From Rebecca billardiae RCC1528 (taxonomy: Eukaryota > Haptophyta), in NCBI GenBank assembly GCA_965240325.2, contig OZ251227.1:310001-374000 (forward strand): DNA of 64,000 bases. Reading direction: 5' to 3'. Below are positions 51,355-60,989 of this stretch, in pieces. Below the pieces are notes generated by a model that was not told the DNA's origin, ran no database searches, and saw only the letters and a list, made by a program, of their open reading frames with translations. The translations under genes and the position numbers were made by a program. Within the stretch, counting starts at the first letter, position 1. Each line of letters begins with the position of its first letter.

Positions 51355-51690
51355 GCTCGAATCCGCGGCCTCGCCTCGCACCGCGGCACCGTGCTCCCTG
51401 GCTGTCAGCTCCGCGTGGCCTGGCGTGCACGTAGAGTTGCGCTCATGCGTCGATCACGCCTCGCGCCCGCCTGTCGGCCGTCGCGCAGGCGCTGGTCGAA
51501 CCCTACTCGGACCAGTGCAAATCATCTATCCCGTGGCCGCTGCCGGCGCGCGGTGACGGGACAGCGCGGTCAGCAGCAGGCGCAGCGGCCCGAACGAATC
51601 CGCGGCCCCGCACCGTGCTCCCTGGCTGTCTGCTCCGCGTGGCCTGGCGTGCACGTGGAGTCGCGCTCATGCGTCGATCACGCCTCGTCG
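51355..51690 (+). repeat. two direct repeats spaced ~224 bp
   Basis: GTGCTCCCTGGCTGTCAGCT (from 51391) and GTGCTCCCTGGCTGTCTGCT (from 51615) each continue into CCGCGTGGCCTGGCGTGCAC and TCATGCGTCGATCACGCCTC with a few substitutions. It looks like a local duplication. Confidence 0.8.
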
Positions 51691-51808
51691 CATCCGCCTG
51701 TACACAATATCGGCGCCGCGGCGGCGGCTGCGACTGGGCCCGCCCGGCCCCGGGCGCCCCGGCGGCCCGGCGCGGCCGAGGCGGCGGCGCGCCGCTGGAG
51801 TCTACTGC

Positions 51809-51919
51809 TACAGTTTACTAAGAATAAGAGACGCACACAGCTCAGGCAGGCGAGATTGACGCCCGCCAGCTGTCACCGCCCATGAAGCCGTCGCCGATGG
51901 TAGCGCCGCCGGAAAAAAA
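51809..51919 (+). repeat. dispersed repeat, copy B
   Basis: Reverse-complement counterpart of 40936-41060; it lacks about 13 bases present in copy A. The open frame on this strand ends with the same peptide as copy A, with Ser replacing Asn before CHRP. Confidence 0.85.
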
Positions 51920-52139
51920 TCGTTACATCAGTAGTTGTACGGGCATGCCAACCGTGCCATTACTGGTCTCACTCTCAGCCTCAGGTCTGTCCGAATCGGA
52001 CAATAGTGAAATTGAATAGAGTTAGACGACTGCGCGACGGAGGGTGCACCGCCACCGCGGGCCCCGAACTACGTTCGTTCTACGGAAAAGGACCGCGGAA
52101 CGCGGTCATAAATAATATTCATATATATTAACGACGTGG

Positions 52140-55100
52140 TATGCAACGGGCAGGCGTCAGAGTCAGCAAGCTGTAGCAGCAGATCGAGCAGCAGAGACAA
52201 ACACCAGGATCAGCGCTCCTCGCCGTCGTCCCCCCCCTCATAGTCACCCATCACTCCATCGCCGAGCGGAAGCTCGACGCACCGTCTGGCGTCGACGCGC
52301 ACGCGCCACCGCGGTGGTCGCGGTGCCACGCGTCGTCAGCCGTCGTCTCGAAGTAGTCGTCGTATGCAGCGCCCCCGCGGGCGCGTGCCCCCGGGCGCAC
52401 GTGCGCCATGCGCGCGCGGGCGATGAGCATCTTGGCCTGGCCACGCAGGCAGCGCATGCCCAGCTCGCGCCGCATGGTGCCGAGCAGCGCGCGCTCGGCG
52501 GCGGGGCGCGAGGGCGCGCTGAGGCGCGCGCGCCACGTGTCCCGCCCCATCTTGGCGATCTTCTTGAGGGTGAGGTCCACCTCCGCGCTCCACTCGCCGA
52601 ACGCCCCCACGACAATCGGGACGATCGCGGGGAAGGTGTCGAGCCGCGCCTCGTATGGGCCCACCTGGCCCTCAAGCGTGCCGTAGACCTCGCGGTCGAG
52701 GAGCTGCAGCTGCTTGCGCCGCTCGCGCGGGACGAGTTCCGCGCGGTGGCGCACCGCACCGTTGCGGCCGTCGCTCACCCTGTAGCGCGACTGGCTCAGC
52801 GAGATGGTCTTGACCTCGAACAGGGTACAGTTGCCGTGCACCTCGGCACTCAGGTCCACCACCGGCACGCGCTTGCGGTCCGTGCCGAGCACCGCCTGCG
52901 CCTGGGCGGTGGACTGGGCGTGCACCGAGCCGAAGATCCAGGTGTCCTCCGGCACGGCGTACACACCGGCGTACGTGCGGAAGAACCCCGCCAGCACGCG
53001 GATCACCGGGTCGTGCCGGTAGCGTGCGACGTGGTCGCCGGGGAGCGCGTTGCGGCCGGACGCGCTGAGGAGCGCGTCGCCGTACGCGTCCACCCGGATG
53101 CCAGGACCCGAGCGCGTGGGCACGTACGCCCCGGCCTGGGCCAGCGGCGCGCAGACCGGGCTGGGGATCCCGAGCGCGCGCGCCGCGATCTCGAGCCACT
53201 CACCCTGGTGGTGGACCGCCGCGCTGCCGATCGGGAGCGCGCCCACGAACGCGAGTGAGGCACGGTCCACGTTCTGGATGAGGTGCACACGGCGGTCGTC
53301 CCGCGAGAGAGAGCTGAGCTGCCGCCGCAGGAGCCAGCCGTGGGTGTTCTCGACGTCCTCCGTGATGTCCTTGGCGAGGCTGTAGTAGATGGTGCCGTCC
53401 ACAGCCCGGCGTGCAGTGGGTGCCACCTGACCCGCCGGGAGGTGGAGCACGCAGTAAGGCTGCCGGTTGGGCACAGCTGGCGCCTCCTGCTCGGCGAGCT
53501 GGAGGCGCTCCCAGATGGTCGCGAGCGTCCGCCCGAGCGCCGAGCCCGACTGCAGAAACTGGCGCCATCCGGCGGCGCGCATGTCCACGAACGCGTCGCG
53601 GCCCACGCGCGCGACGATGGAGTCGCGCTCGAGGACGCCGTGCACGGCGACGCCGCCCTGCATGGGGGCGTGGCGGTCGAGGAACGCGGGAACAGCGGCG
53701 TGGGCCCCCGCCCAGAAGGCGGCGGGTGCCCGCTGCGCCGCCGAGCGCAGGGCGAGCCCCCCGAGGCGGACGGGCAGGCGGAGCCGCTGCAGCATGATGT
53801 CGTCGAGCTGGTCGTCGGTGGGGAAGCCTAGCGCGACGCCGGCCTGCCGGAGGATGATAGCGTCAAACCGCTCACACGCCTCGGCGGTGGCGTCGGGCTC
53901 GATGTGGCGGAGGAAGTAGTCGAGCTTCGTCGAGGTCGAGTAGTGCGTGAGCACCCACAGCCCCTGCTTGTGCGCCGAGCCGAGCCTGTTGATCAGCTTG
54001 TTCGAGATGCCAGCGATCTCGGCACACTTGTCAGAGAGGTGGGTGGCCACGTAGCCCTCGGTCCCGACGGGCACGCCATACACCGTGACGCCGTGGTGAG
54101 CGACGCCGTCTGCGTCCGTCAGCGTGCCGCGCGGCACGTCGCCCCGGTGCTCGTCCAGCAGGTGGTCGTACTCCGGGTTGATGTAGCACTTGGTCTTGGC
54201 GACCTGCAGCTCCAGGCCGAGCGAGTCCTTCACGGCGGCGGCGAACTCGTGGAGGGCGCGGAAGGCCTCGGACGGCGGGCCGATGATGCTCACATCGTCG
54301 TGGCCCGCGCGTGCGGCGCCCCCGCACGGCTGCAGCCGCTCGTCCAGCGCGCGCAGGTGCGGCTGGAGCGCGATCGCAAAGAAGGCCGCTGCCTCGACCG
54401 AGCCCTGCTGCACGCCCTCCTCGCTGAGGAAGTCGAGCTGCCGAATGGGCTGGCCAGTGCCGCCACCGCCATCGAAGACGCGCGCCTTGGGAGCGAGCAT
54501 CGCGAGCGCGAGCGGCGTCAGCGACGACAGCTCGCCGGCCGTCGACACCGCGCGGATGATCGACCGGCGGAGCGTCGCGTTGAAGGCGTTCCGGATGTCG
54601 CACGAGATCAGAACCCAGTCCGGGTGCGCGTCCAGCAGCTCGCGAATCGCAAAGACGAGCTTCGTGCCGCCCGACGGGACGGCGACGCCGAGCTGCAGCG
54701 GGGCGAGGTACGACTCCAGCATCTCCTTGACGTCCGCGCGACGGAGCAGGCAGCGCGTGAGCGCGCGGCGGAGGCCGCACGAGATACCCACCGGACGCGC
54801 GTCCTCCGCGCCGGCCGCGCTCGCGGCGCGCTTGCGCACGGGGATGAGCCGCACGGACGCAAAGGTGAGGTTGAACCAGCCCGGGAGCTGGTTGTTGAGG
54901 AAGAGCGTCGCGAACGCGGCGTGCGCCTCGGGGGCGCTGGCGGCCTTGTCGTCGGGGAAGTCCACGGTCGGCGCGACGGCCGTGAGGTACTCAAACCGCC
55001 ACGCCGACGCCCCAGCCGCCTTCTCGCGCGGCAGGCCGCGGTACACCTCCTTAATGTCGTCAGCCGTGATGATGAACTCGGCGGCGTCGTCGAGGGCGTC

Positions 55101-55508
55101 GTCGTCGAGGACGCCGTCGAGCGAGTACGTGCGCTGCGGGTGCTTCGCGCGCATCTGCGCCTGTACGGCCTGGTCCTGCATGCTAGCCAGGCCGTGGCTC
55201 TCGAGCAGCCGCGCCGCCGCCGAGACCTCGCCCTTCGCCAGCAGCTCGGTGGCGCGCTTGACCTCGCGCTGCGCGTCTCCCAGCCCCTCGCCGCCCCCCG
55301 CGGCGGCCTGGTCAGCGGAGCGGCGGCACTCCTGCGCCCACTCGTCGACGAGCGTGTCGAGCTCCCCGCGGTCCCACAAGCCGAAGCGGCGCTCGATGGT
55401 CCGCGTCGCGCGGCCGCGGCCCCCGCGCAGAGGCTGCCACAGCAGGAGGAATATGTGTAAACTTTTCTGAGGATAGCGCACCAGCAAAATCCCTTGACCG
55501 CCATCCGG
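52140..55508 (-). mobile_element. retroelement-like unit: reverse transcriptase plus PD-(D/E)xK-like nuclease ORF
   Basis: The ORF (52251-55487, ~1078 codons) has no ATG at its upstream end, so it begins after a frame break or splice. RT landmarks by residue: template region YRGLPREKAAGASAWRFEYL (~149-168), motif A VLISCDIRNAFNATL (Asp297), motif B SEEGVQQGSVEAAAF (~355-369), motif C AGHDDVSIIG (Asp397-Asp398), where the usual aromatic residue of Y/F-x-D-D is Gly. Near the C-terminus VVDLSAEVHGNCTLFEVKTI (residues 876-895) gives D-x12-E-x-K, as in PD-(D/E)xK nucleases, then AIVPIVVGAFGEW. No LTR, protease or integrase is seen. The 3' non-coding end is shared with the truncated copy at 49.2 kb. 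A non-LTR type is most likely. Confidence 0.82.
55458..55508 (-). repeat. inverted 51-bp element segment, copy 1
   Basis: Reverse complement of 57374-57424 at 49 of 51 positions. On the minus strand it reads from CCGGATGGCGGTCAAGGG to CTCAGAAAAGTTTA and runs straight into the RT ORF. Confidence 0.88.
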
Positions 55509-57373
55509 ATTTTACGGAGGCCGCGTTTGGACGCAGAAACGCGCGATGGCGAGGCCCGCCCTCGCACCACCGCTCTCGCGAGATCGCGACCGTGCGACCT
55601 GCGGCGTTGCGCTCGACGCGCTCTTTCTGCTCGGAGGCCGCGAGGACTCCCAGGTGCGCCAGCTCGCGAGCGCGCACCTTCCTCCTCGCCGCGCTCGCCG
55701 AGCACGAGCCGATCTGCAGCAGATGTGCAAGGAGCCGCATGTGGCCTTCCTCGCGCGCGCGGCACGGCTGCACACGAAAATCGTTAGAGGGCACTTCTCC
55801 GCGCATTCTACATTTTGGGGAAAGAACGCCTGAACTGCACAAAAAGTGCCCTCTAACGCTTCCGCTCCTCGCCGTTGCGTGCACGCGCAAAGGAGCACTG
55901 CAAAGGGTGCGACTGGGAGCATTCCTTCTCCCGGGCGGCCACCACGGCCTCGGAGGTGGTGAGGAACGCGTCGGCGACCACGGCGTGGACCACCTCCGTC
56001 GCGCCGGACACTCCGGTCGCCCCTCGCCGGACTCCATCCTCGCTGCGCGCTGACCGTTTGCCGAGCGGGCTGCCCCGCCGCCTGCCCGGCGTGTGCCCGC
56101 GTGGTGACACAAGATGGTCGAAGGCGTGGCAGCGCGGTGGTGCGTGCGATCGGGGGACCCCACCTGAGCTACGACACGGGCGCGCGCGCTCATCCGTGCT
56201 CATCACGGTGGTGCACGCGCGCGTCGCGCGCTGACGCTCGTCGGCTGTCGCGCGCTGACGGCTGGGCTGCTTTGGGGTGTCGGCGGCGGCCACAGCTCGC
56301 TGGTACGGGCGCGATGGTGGCTGCGAGTGGTACGCGGCGTTGCACCAGGTCCGTGTGCGTCACGCACGACGCTCGGCCGGCTCGCCCTCGGACCATTGGC
56401 TGAGCCCTACTCGCCGCGCGCACTGCGCGCGGCAGCCGCTCCGCAGCTGCTCCGGGCACGAAGCGCGCCCCGCGCGCTGCACGTGGGCGCGACGAGGTGG
56501 TGCAGCGAGCATGCGCGAGAGTGTGCGCGTGATGGGCACCACAATGACGATACTTGCCATGCACATCTGCCTCTCGCCACGCCTTCGTCACGATAGCTGC
56601 GACTGCTGCCCAGAGGTGCGCTCGAGCGCTCGCGCGCGTTTGAATCTGGGCTCGGCGGCGATCGCGTGGACGAGGGGCAGCGCGGTGCACGGTGGCGGAG
56701 CGCGTGCGGAGCGCAGCCTACACCTCCTACACGCTCCATCCAGACACATCGCGCATGCTCGCGCGGCCTCCTCGGTCCATCACGTGCGCGTGCGCGCGCG
56801 AGCAGGTGTGCATTCGCCGGGCGCGTTCACGGCGCGCCGCGTTGGCGCGCGCGCACCGATACCCGTGCGCAGCTCGACGAGCGAGCGCGGTGTGTTTCGA
56901 TGCGTATGGGGAGGCTCGAATTTACGCGCGCGCACGCGCCGGCCCTCGCCGCCCCTTCGCTCGCCCACGCCTCATCTGCGCGCTCGGCGTTTGCAGGCAG
57001 CTGCGCATTCTTTCCGACACGTGCGCAAACGAGCAGATGGCGCTGGGCGAGGTCGATTGGTGCGTCAGATATTCGGCAACGACCAGGCCCGCTTGTGTGC
57101 CGCCGCTCGTGCTACTCTCGACGACCACCTCTGGCTCGGTCGCGCGCACGAGGCTGCTCGCGGCCGAATCGTGCCGTGTACCGTCAAGCTGTACCGTGCG
57201 CAGCGAGGCGCACTCAGACGTCGGCATGGGCTCGCATGCGAGGGCCCGGCAGTGCGACGCGTCGATGGAGCATGCTCCGGATACGCTTCGGCGCACTTCC
57301 CGACGCGCACGAGCCGCTCGAAGGCGCGGAAGGGCGCCCAAACGGGGCAACCGCCATTTTGCGCCACTTCGGC
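55509..57373. other. 1.9 kb between inverted element segments, no confident gene
   Basis: Both strands carry several 100-380-codon open frames, none with recognisable domains; the compositions (Arg/Ala/His/Ser-rich) look like GC-driven open frames. It includes the miniature palindromic element at 55782-55858. The region may be the joined 5' parts of two oppositely oriented element copies. Confidence 0.45.
55782..55858. mobile_element. miniature inverted-repeat element (77 bp)
   Basis: Terminal inverted repeats CGTTAGAGGGCACTT and AAGTGCCCTCTAACG match perfectly over 15 bases and enclose ~47 bases. The whole can fold as one hairpin. Size and structure fit a MITE or a solo terminal structure of a DNA transposon. 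A clear target-site duplication is not visible. Confidence 0.6.
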
Positions 57374-57424
57374 CCGGATGGCGGTCAAGGGAAATTGCTG
57401 GTGCGCTATCCTCAGAAAAGTTTA
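57374..57424 (+). repeat. inverted 51-bp element segment, copy 2
   Basis: Counterpart of 55458-55508. In the frame CCG GAT GGC GGT CAA it encodes PDGGQGKLLVRYPQKSL, the same residues as the start of the RT ORF from LLVRYPQKSL on, and ends at a TAA shortly after. So a 5' fragment of a second, opposite-oriented element copy probably stops here. Confidence 0.8.
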
Positions 57425-57564
57425 ATCATATAATATTTATATATAGCGCAAGCTAGCCCGCTAGCCGGGTCTGACTGACACGACATGTCCATTATTGCGT
57501 GGTGGGTCGCAGTTGGCTTATCCGCGGCGCACGAGGCTCGCAAGTGGCTGAGAGCTTGCCAGCT

Positions 57565-59172
57565 TCACCTGAGACCAGGTCCGCGCGCACTCGGCGGCGC
57601 ACTCGGCGGGCGCGGCGGCGGCGGGTGCTCATAGTAGAGCTGCATCAGCTTCTCGCGCTTGCCGTCCTCCATGGCGCTGTTGTACATTGCCAGCAACCGC
57701 TCGCGCTTGGTCTCGGGCAGGGTCGTCGTGTTGAGCTCGACCGTGGACAGCGGCGAGACTAGACGGCGCGGCGAGTGCAGCGGCATGCCAGCGGGCTCGC
57801 GCACGGGCGCGCGCAGCGAGCCCGATTGCGCCGCGTGTGGGTTGTGCGGCATGGGCTCCGGCGCGCGGCGCTCGTTGTACTGCTTGCGCGCGCGCGCGCG
57901 CATCAGCTTCTCCTCGCGCATCGCGGCCGCCGCCTGCCGGCGCGGCGTGTTGATCGGGGGGCCGCGCGGCACGCCGCGGCCGCTTCGGCGCGTGCTGCGC
58001 GAGCGCGCCGTGTGCTCGGCGCCATCCTCGCCCCACGCGTACCGCTGCGCCATGAGAAGGTCGTCGCTGAACGCGAAGGTCTGCGAGGCGCGCTGCTCGG
58101 CGTGGCGGCGGAAGGTGGGCTGCCTGGGCGGCGCCGCGCGTCCGGGCGACATCGGCACGGCTGGCTGCGTGTGCCGCGGGTGCATCACGTGGTTGAGGCT
58201 GGAGCCGATGAAGCCGTCGATGAAGTCGCCGATACTCACGTTGTCGCCCAGGCCGTACAGCCGCCAGATCTCGCGCGCGACCGGCTCGGAGACCTCGAGG
58301 CCGTACCGGCGGAAGAGGAGTACGAGGAGGGCGGGTGTGACCGCCTGCTGCGCCGAGAGCGAGCCGCCCGCGCTGTTCGTCAGCTCCGCCGACTTCGCCG
58401 CCGGCGGCGTCGCCGCGCCCGACGCGGCGGGCGTGGCTGTGACGATGGCGGACTGGCGCAGCATGTTGGACAGGTCCATCAGCAGCCGCTTGTCCGAGGA
58501 GCTCGAGGCCTCGAGCTTGCGCACGAGCTCGTGCGCGAGCGCCTGCAGGTCCATGTGCTCCGGCGGCGGGTGCACGAGCTGCACCTCGGGGTCGCGCCGC
58601 CGGCGCAGCAGCGGCGAGAGCCGGCCGGGCGAGGGCGGCTCCGAGCCGTCCTCGTCGCCGTCGATGCGGCGGAACGTGCGCAGCAGGTGCGCGATGGTGA
58701 GCGAGCCGTCGTCCGGCAGCCCGACCTCGACGAGCACGTTGTGCGCCTGCTCTTGCGTGATCGTGACGCCCAGGCGGATCGCGATGCCCGTCCAGTCGCG
58801 CACCGACAAGCGGCGCGTCACACCATCGGTCGCGCCCACCATCCGGATGATGGCGCGCGCGGGGTTGACGTGCTCGTTCATCTTGCGCCGGAGCTCGACA
58901 ATGACCTGCTCGGTGCTCCACCGAGTCATCTGCGGGATCATGAGCTGCTTGTACGACTCCTCCTCTTCGACCGGCACCTCCGGCTCCGGTGGGCGGTACG
59001 GCTGCCGAGGTGGGAGCGGCGGCTTGCGCGCACGGGCGTGCGTCGGCGATGGTCGGCGCACACCGGCCGAAGCGGGCCGCCGACCCTCGCGGCGCGCAAT
59101 GAGAGCATGCCCGAGGCGCTCGTGCGGGAGTGCCCGCGGCACGTTGATGTAGTCCGTCCGCGGCGAGAACAT
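57565..59172 (-). CDS. uncharacterised protein, possibly cytoskeletal or ciliary
   Basis: 535 aa from ATG 59172 (MFSPRTDYINVPRALPHERL). Two helical, EF-hand-like regions stand out. One is EELRRK-type VIVELRRKMNEHVNPARAII leading to RLSVRDWTGIAIRLGVTITQ and EVGLPDDGSLTIAHLLRTFR. The other is ALLVLLFRRYGLEVSEPVAR leading to WRLYGLGDNVSIGDFIDGFI. Both have the D-G/N-x-[SL]-[LI]-x-x-[FL]-[LI] order of EF-hand halves but lack full Ca2+ ligands. Linkers are Pro/Arg/Ser-rich (RRPASAGVRRPSP), a style common in axonemal and basal-body proteins, and the C-terminus has a basic helix (KRERLLAMYNSAMEDGKREK). No named family recognised. It is head-to-head with a dehydrogenase gene, 152 bp apart. Confidence 0.65.
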   Translation of the reverse strand: MFSPRTDYINVPRALPHERLGHALIARREGRRPASAGVRRPSPTHARARKPPLPPRQPYRPPEPEVPVEEEESYKQLMIPQMTRWSTEQVIVELRRKMNEHVNPARAIIRMVGATDGVTRRLSVRDWTGIAIRLGVTITQEQAHNVLVEVGLPDDGSLTIAHLLRTFRRIDGDEDGSEPPSPGRLSPLLRRRRDPEVQLVHPPPEHMDLQALAHELVRKLEASSSSDKRLLMDLSNMLRQSAIVTATPAASGAATPPAAKSAELTNSAGGSLSAQQAVTPALLVLLFRRYGLEVSEPVAREIWRLYGLGDNVSIGDFIDGFIGSSLNHVMHPRHTQPAVPMSPGRAAPPRQPTFRRHAEQRASQTFAFSDDLLMAQRYAWGEDGAEHTARSRSTRRSGRGVPRGPPINTPRRQAAAAMREEKLMRARARKQYNERRAPEPMPHNPHAAQSGSLRAPVREPAGMPLHSPRRLVSPLSTVELNTTTLPETKRERLLAMYNSAMEDGKREKLMQLYYEHPPPPRPPSAPPSARGPGLR

Positions 59173-59324
59173 CGGCAGCGGACGTGGAGAGCAGCGTCCT
59201 TCTTTCAAGCAATGGTCGGGCAACCTGGCGTTTCAAGCCGGGACGAACAAGCCGGGCGGACGTGATGGTCCTTTGGCCGGACCAAGACTCACGTCCGTCC
59301 TGAGTCGCGCGCGTCGGAGTCGCG
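59173..59324. promoter_or_regulatory. putative bidirectional promoter, 152 bp
   Basis: Spacer between outward start codons. It includes GGCCGGACCAAGACTCACGTCC. No TATA box seen. Assigned from arrangement only. Confidence 0.42.
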
Positions 59325-60206
59325 ATGCGCGCCGGCTCCCCGTGGCTCCGCGCAAGCCTGCTGCTTTGCGCGATGTCCTCCGTCTCGAGCGCGAAGACGT
59401 TCCTCGTAACGGGCTCAACGAGCGGGATCGGGCACTTCACGGCGACCCGCCTCGCCAAGGACGGGCACCGCGTCCTCGTGCACGGGCGCTCGCAGGAGAA
59501 GGTCGACGCGGTCGTGTCCGAGCTCGCGCCGCTGGCCGAAGGTTTTGTGGCGGACATCTCCGAGATGGCGGGCGTGCGCGCGCTCGCATCTGCGGTGCTC
59601 AGCCGTCATCCAAAGCTCGACGGGCTGCTCAACAACGCGGGCACCTTCGACGGCGACTACACGGGTAGCCGGCGCGTGACGGCGGATGGCAACGAGTACT
59701 CGCTGGCGGTGAACGTGTGCGCGCCCTTCCTGCTCACCTCGCTGCTGCTGCCCGCGCTGCGAGCCTCCGGGTGCGCGCGGCTGCTGTTCACCTCGTCGCT
59801 CTCGCAGGGCGCGCCGGACGCGCTCGACGACCTGCAGCTCGAGCGCGGCTGGAGCGCGCACCGTGCCTACTCCTTCTCCAAGCTGGCAAACGCAATGATT
59901 GCGATGGAAGTGCATGCGCGCTTCGGGAAGCCGCCAGAGCTCACGGTGAACACGATGGACCCCGGCACGGTGGACACGAAGATGCTGCGCGCGGGATGGT
60001 GGAGCGGCGGGCGCTCGGTGCAGACCGCGACCGCCTCGCACTACCTGCTCACCGAGCCCAGCCTGCAGGAGACCTCTGGTCAGTACTTTGTCGAGCACAG
60101 ACCGTCGCGCGCGGACGCGCAGGCGTATGACGAGGGCGCGCGCGCCAAGCTCTGGGACGAGCTGGTCGAGCTGACGGGGGCATCGTGGCCTGCCGCCAGC
60201 TCGTAA
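59325..60206 (+). CDS. short-chain dehydrogenase/reductase with N-terminal signal
   Basis: 293 aa classical SDR, an NAD(P)-dependent oxidoreductase. Cofactor motif T-G-x3-G-x-G is seen in FLVTGSTSGIGHFTATRLAK; VHGRSQEKV has the Arg that often favours NADP(H); LDGLLNNAGTF carries N-N-A-G; the catalytic Ser is in LLFTSSLSQG and the Y-x-x-x-K pair in RAYSFSKLANAM. NTMDPGTVDTKM follows as the post-active-site P-G-x-V-x-T loop. This arrangement is like the retinol dehydrogenase and protochlorophyllide-reductase-related SDRs; the substrate is unknown. The first ~22 residues (MRAGSPWLRASLLLCAMSSV) look like a signal peptide, so an ER or plastid location is likely. ATG 59325 is the first in frame. 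Confidence 0.9.
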   Translation: MRAGSPWLRASLLLCAMSSVSSAKTFLVTGSTSGIGHFTATRLAKDGHRVLVHGRSQEKVDAVVSELAPLAEGFVADISEMAGVRALASAVLSRHPKLDGLLNNAGTFDGDYTGSRRVTADGNEYSLAVNVCAPFLLTSLLLPALRASGCARLLFTSSLSQGAPDALDDLQLERGWSAHRAYSFSKLANAMIAMEVHARFGKPPELTVNTMDPGTVDTKMLRAGWWSGGRSVQTATASHYLLTEPSLQETSGQYFVEHRPSRADAQAYDEGARAKLWDELVELTGASWPAASS

Positions 60207-60989
60207 GGCACGCACTTTGACTTGGCCGGCGCGGGCGGCACGCGGACGACAATCCAGCCAGGGTGCGCAGGCGCCCAAGTGGCTCAGTGGTCAGAATGCC
60301 GCCCGTGTGTCAGGAGTAGTAGTAGGACCAGGGTCGCTCTACTGCTTTGTCTACATCAGCGCGTATTGCAGCAGCGACCGCAGCTACCACTTGACATTCC
60401 CGCCTAACTGGCCACGCAGCCGCAGGACAAACTATATTATTTATAGTATATATATTATAATAAATGATGCCGGTAAATCAACGCGCGCTCGGCGTCGTAC
60501 TCGTAGTAGTCGTACGAGTACAGTATATCATACTAAGCTAATTCTATGCTGATTTAAAGACACAGGCACGAGGGCGCAGCTCTCCTTGGTACTGGTCGAA
60601 GCTTGCAGCCAGTGGCAGTGGTGTTCATGAGCACGTTGATGTTGGCGGGCCTCGCCATGGCGGTGCTGGATGAGTGGATGATATGCGTTGTAGTTGTCGT
60701 CGTCGACGTCGTCAGGCCCGCCAGGAAGTGTCACATGAGTACCCGAACTGATATCTGAAATCAAAGGCAGGCGAGTCAGAGCATGTTGCCGTTGGGCCCG
60801 TTGGCGTCGGCACGGTTCGGTGATGTGCTGCTGTCATCAATAAGCGATCGAATTATTGTGTTACACAAGCAGCAGTACGTGCTGTGTGCGAGCTCGCTGC
60901 GAGCTCGCAGCTCGTGAGATGTGTGTTACGACTGTGTGACAGCCGTGCAGTCCGATGTCCGCCTGTGGACGCAGTTGACGGGATGATGA
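60207..60989. other. intergenic between convergent genes
   Basis: 783 bases; AT-rich around 60425-60475 (TATATTATTTATAGTATATA). A GGCTCAGTGGTCAGAATGCC string at 60280 recalls a tRNA D-arm, but no cloverleaf follows. No gene seen. Confidence 0.45.

Larger units (their letters stand above)
49534..52130. other. repeat-rich non-coding region between element copies
   Basis: No cellular gene recognised. It contains an AT-rich unit of 104 bp repeated in tandem (50190-50440), a pair of ~105 bp direct repeats ~224 bp apart (51355-51690), and dispersed repeat copy B (51809-51919). 49860-50100 and 50900-51330 look like unique or decayed element sequence. Confidence 0.5.

Noticed and set aside
52140-57424. 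LTR retrotransposon
   Set aside because: No long direct terminal repeats, protease, RNase H or integrase were found; the long repeat pair is inverted and only 51 bp.
56277-57433. Open frames of 255-382 codons on the + strand
   Set aside because: Composition shifts along them and no domain is recognisable; only the last ~20 codons match the retroelement. Reported as element-related region, not as genes.
60270-60345. tRNA-like string GGCTCAGTGGTCAGAATGCC
   Set aside because: No anticodon stem, T-arm or acceptor stem can be drawn in the following bases.
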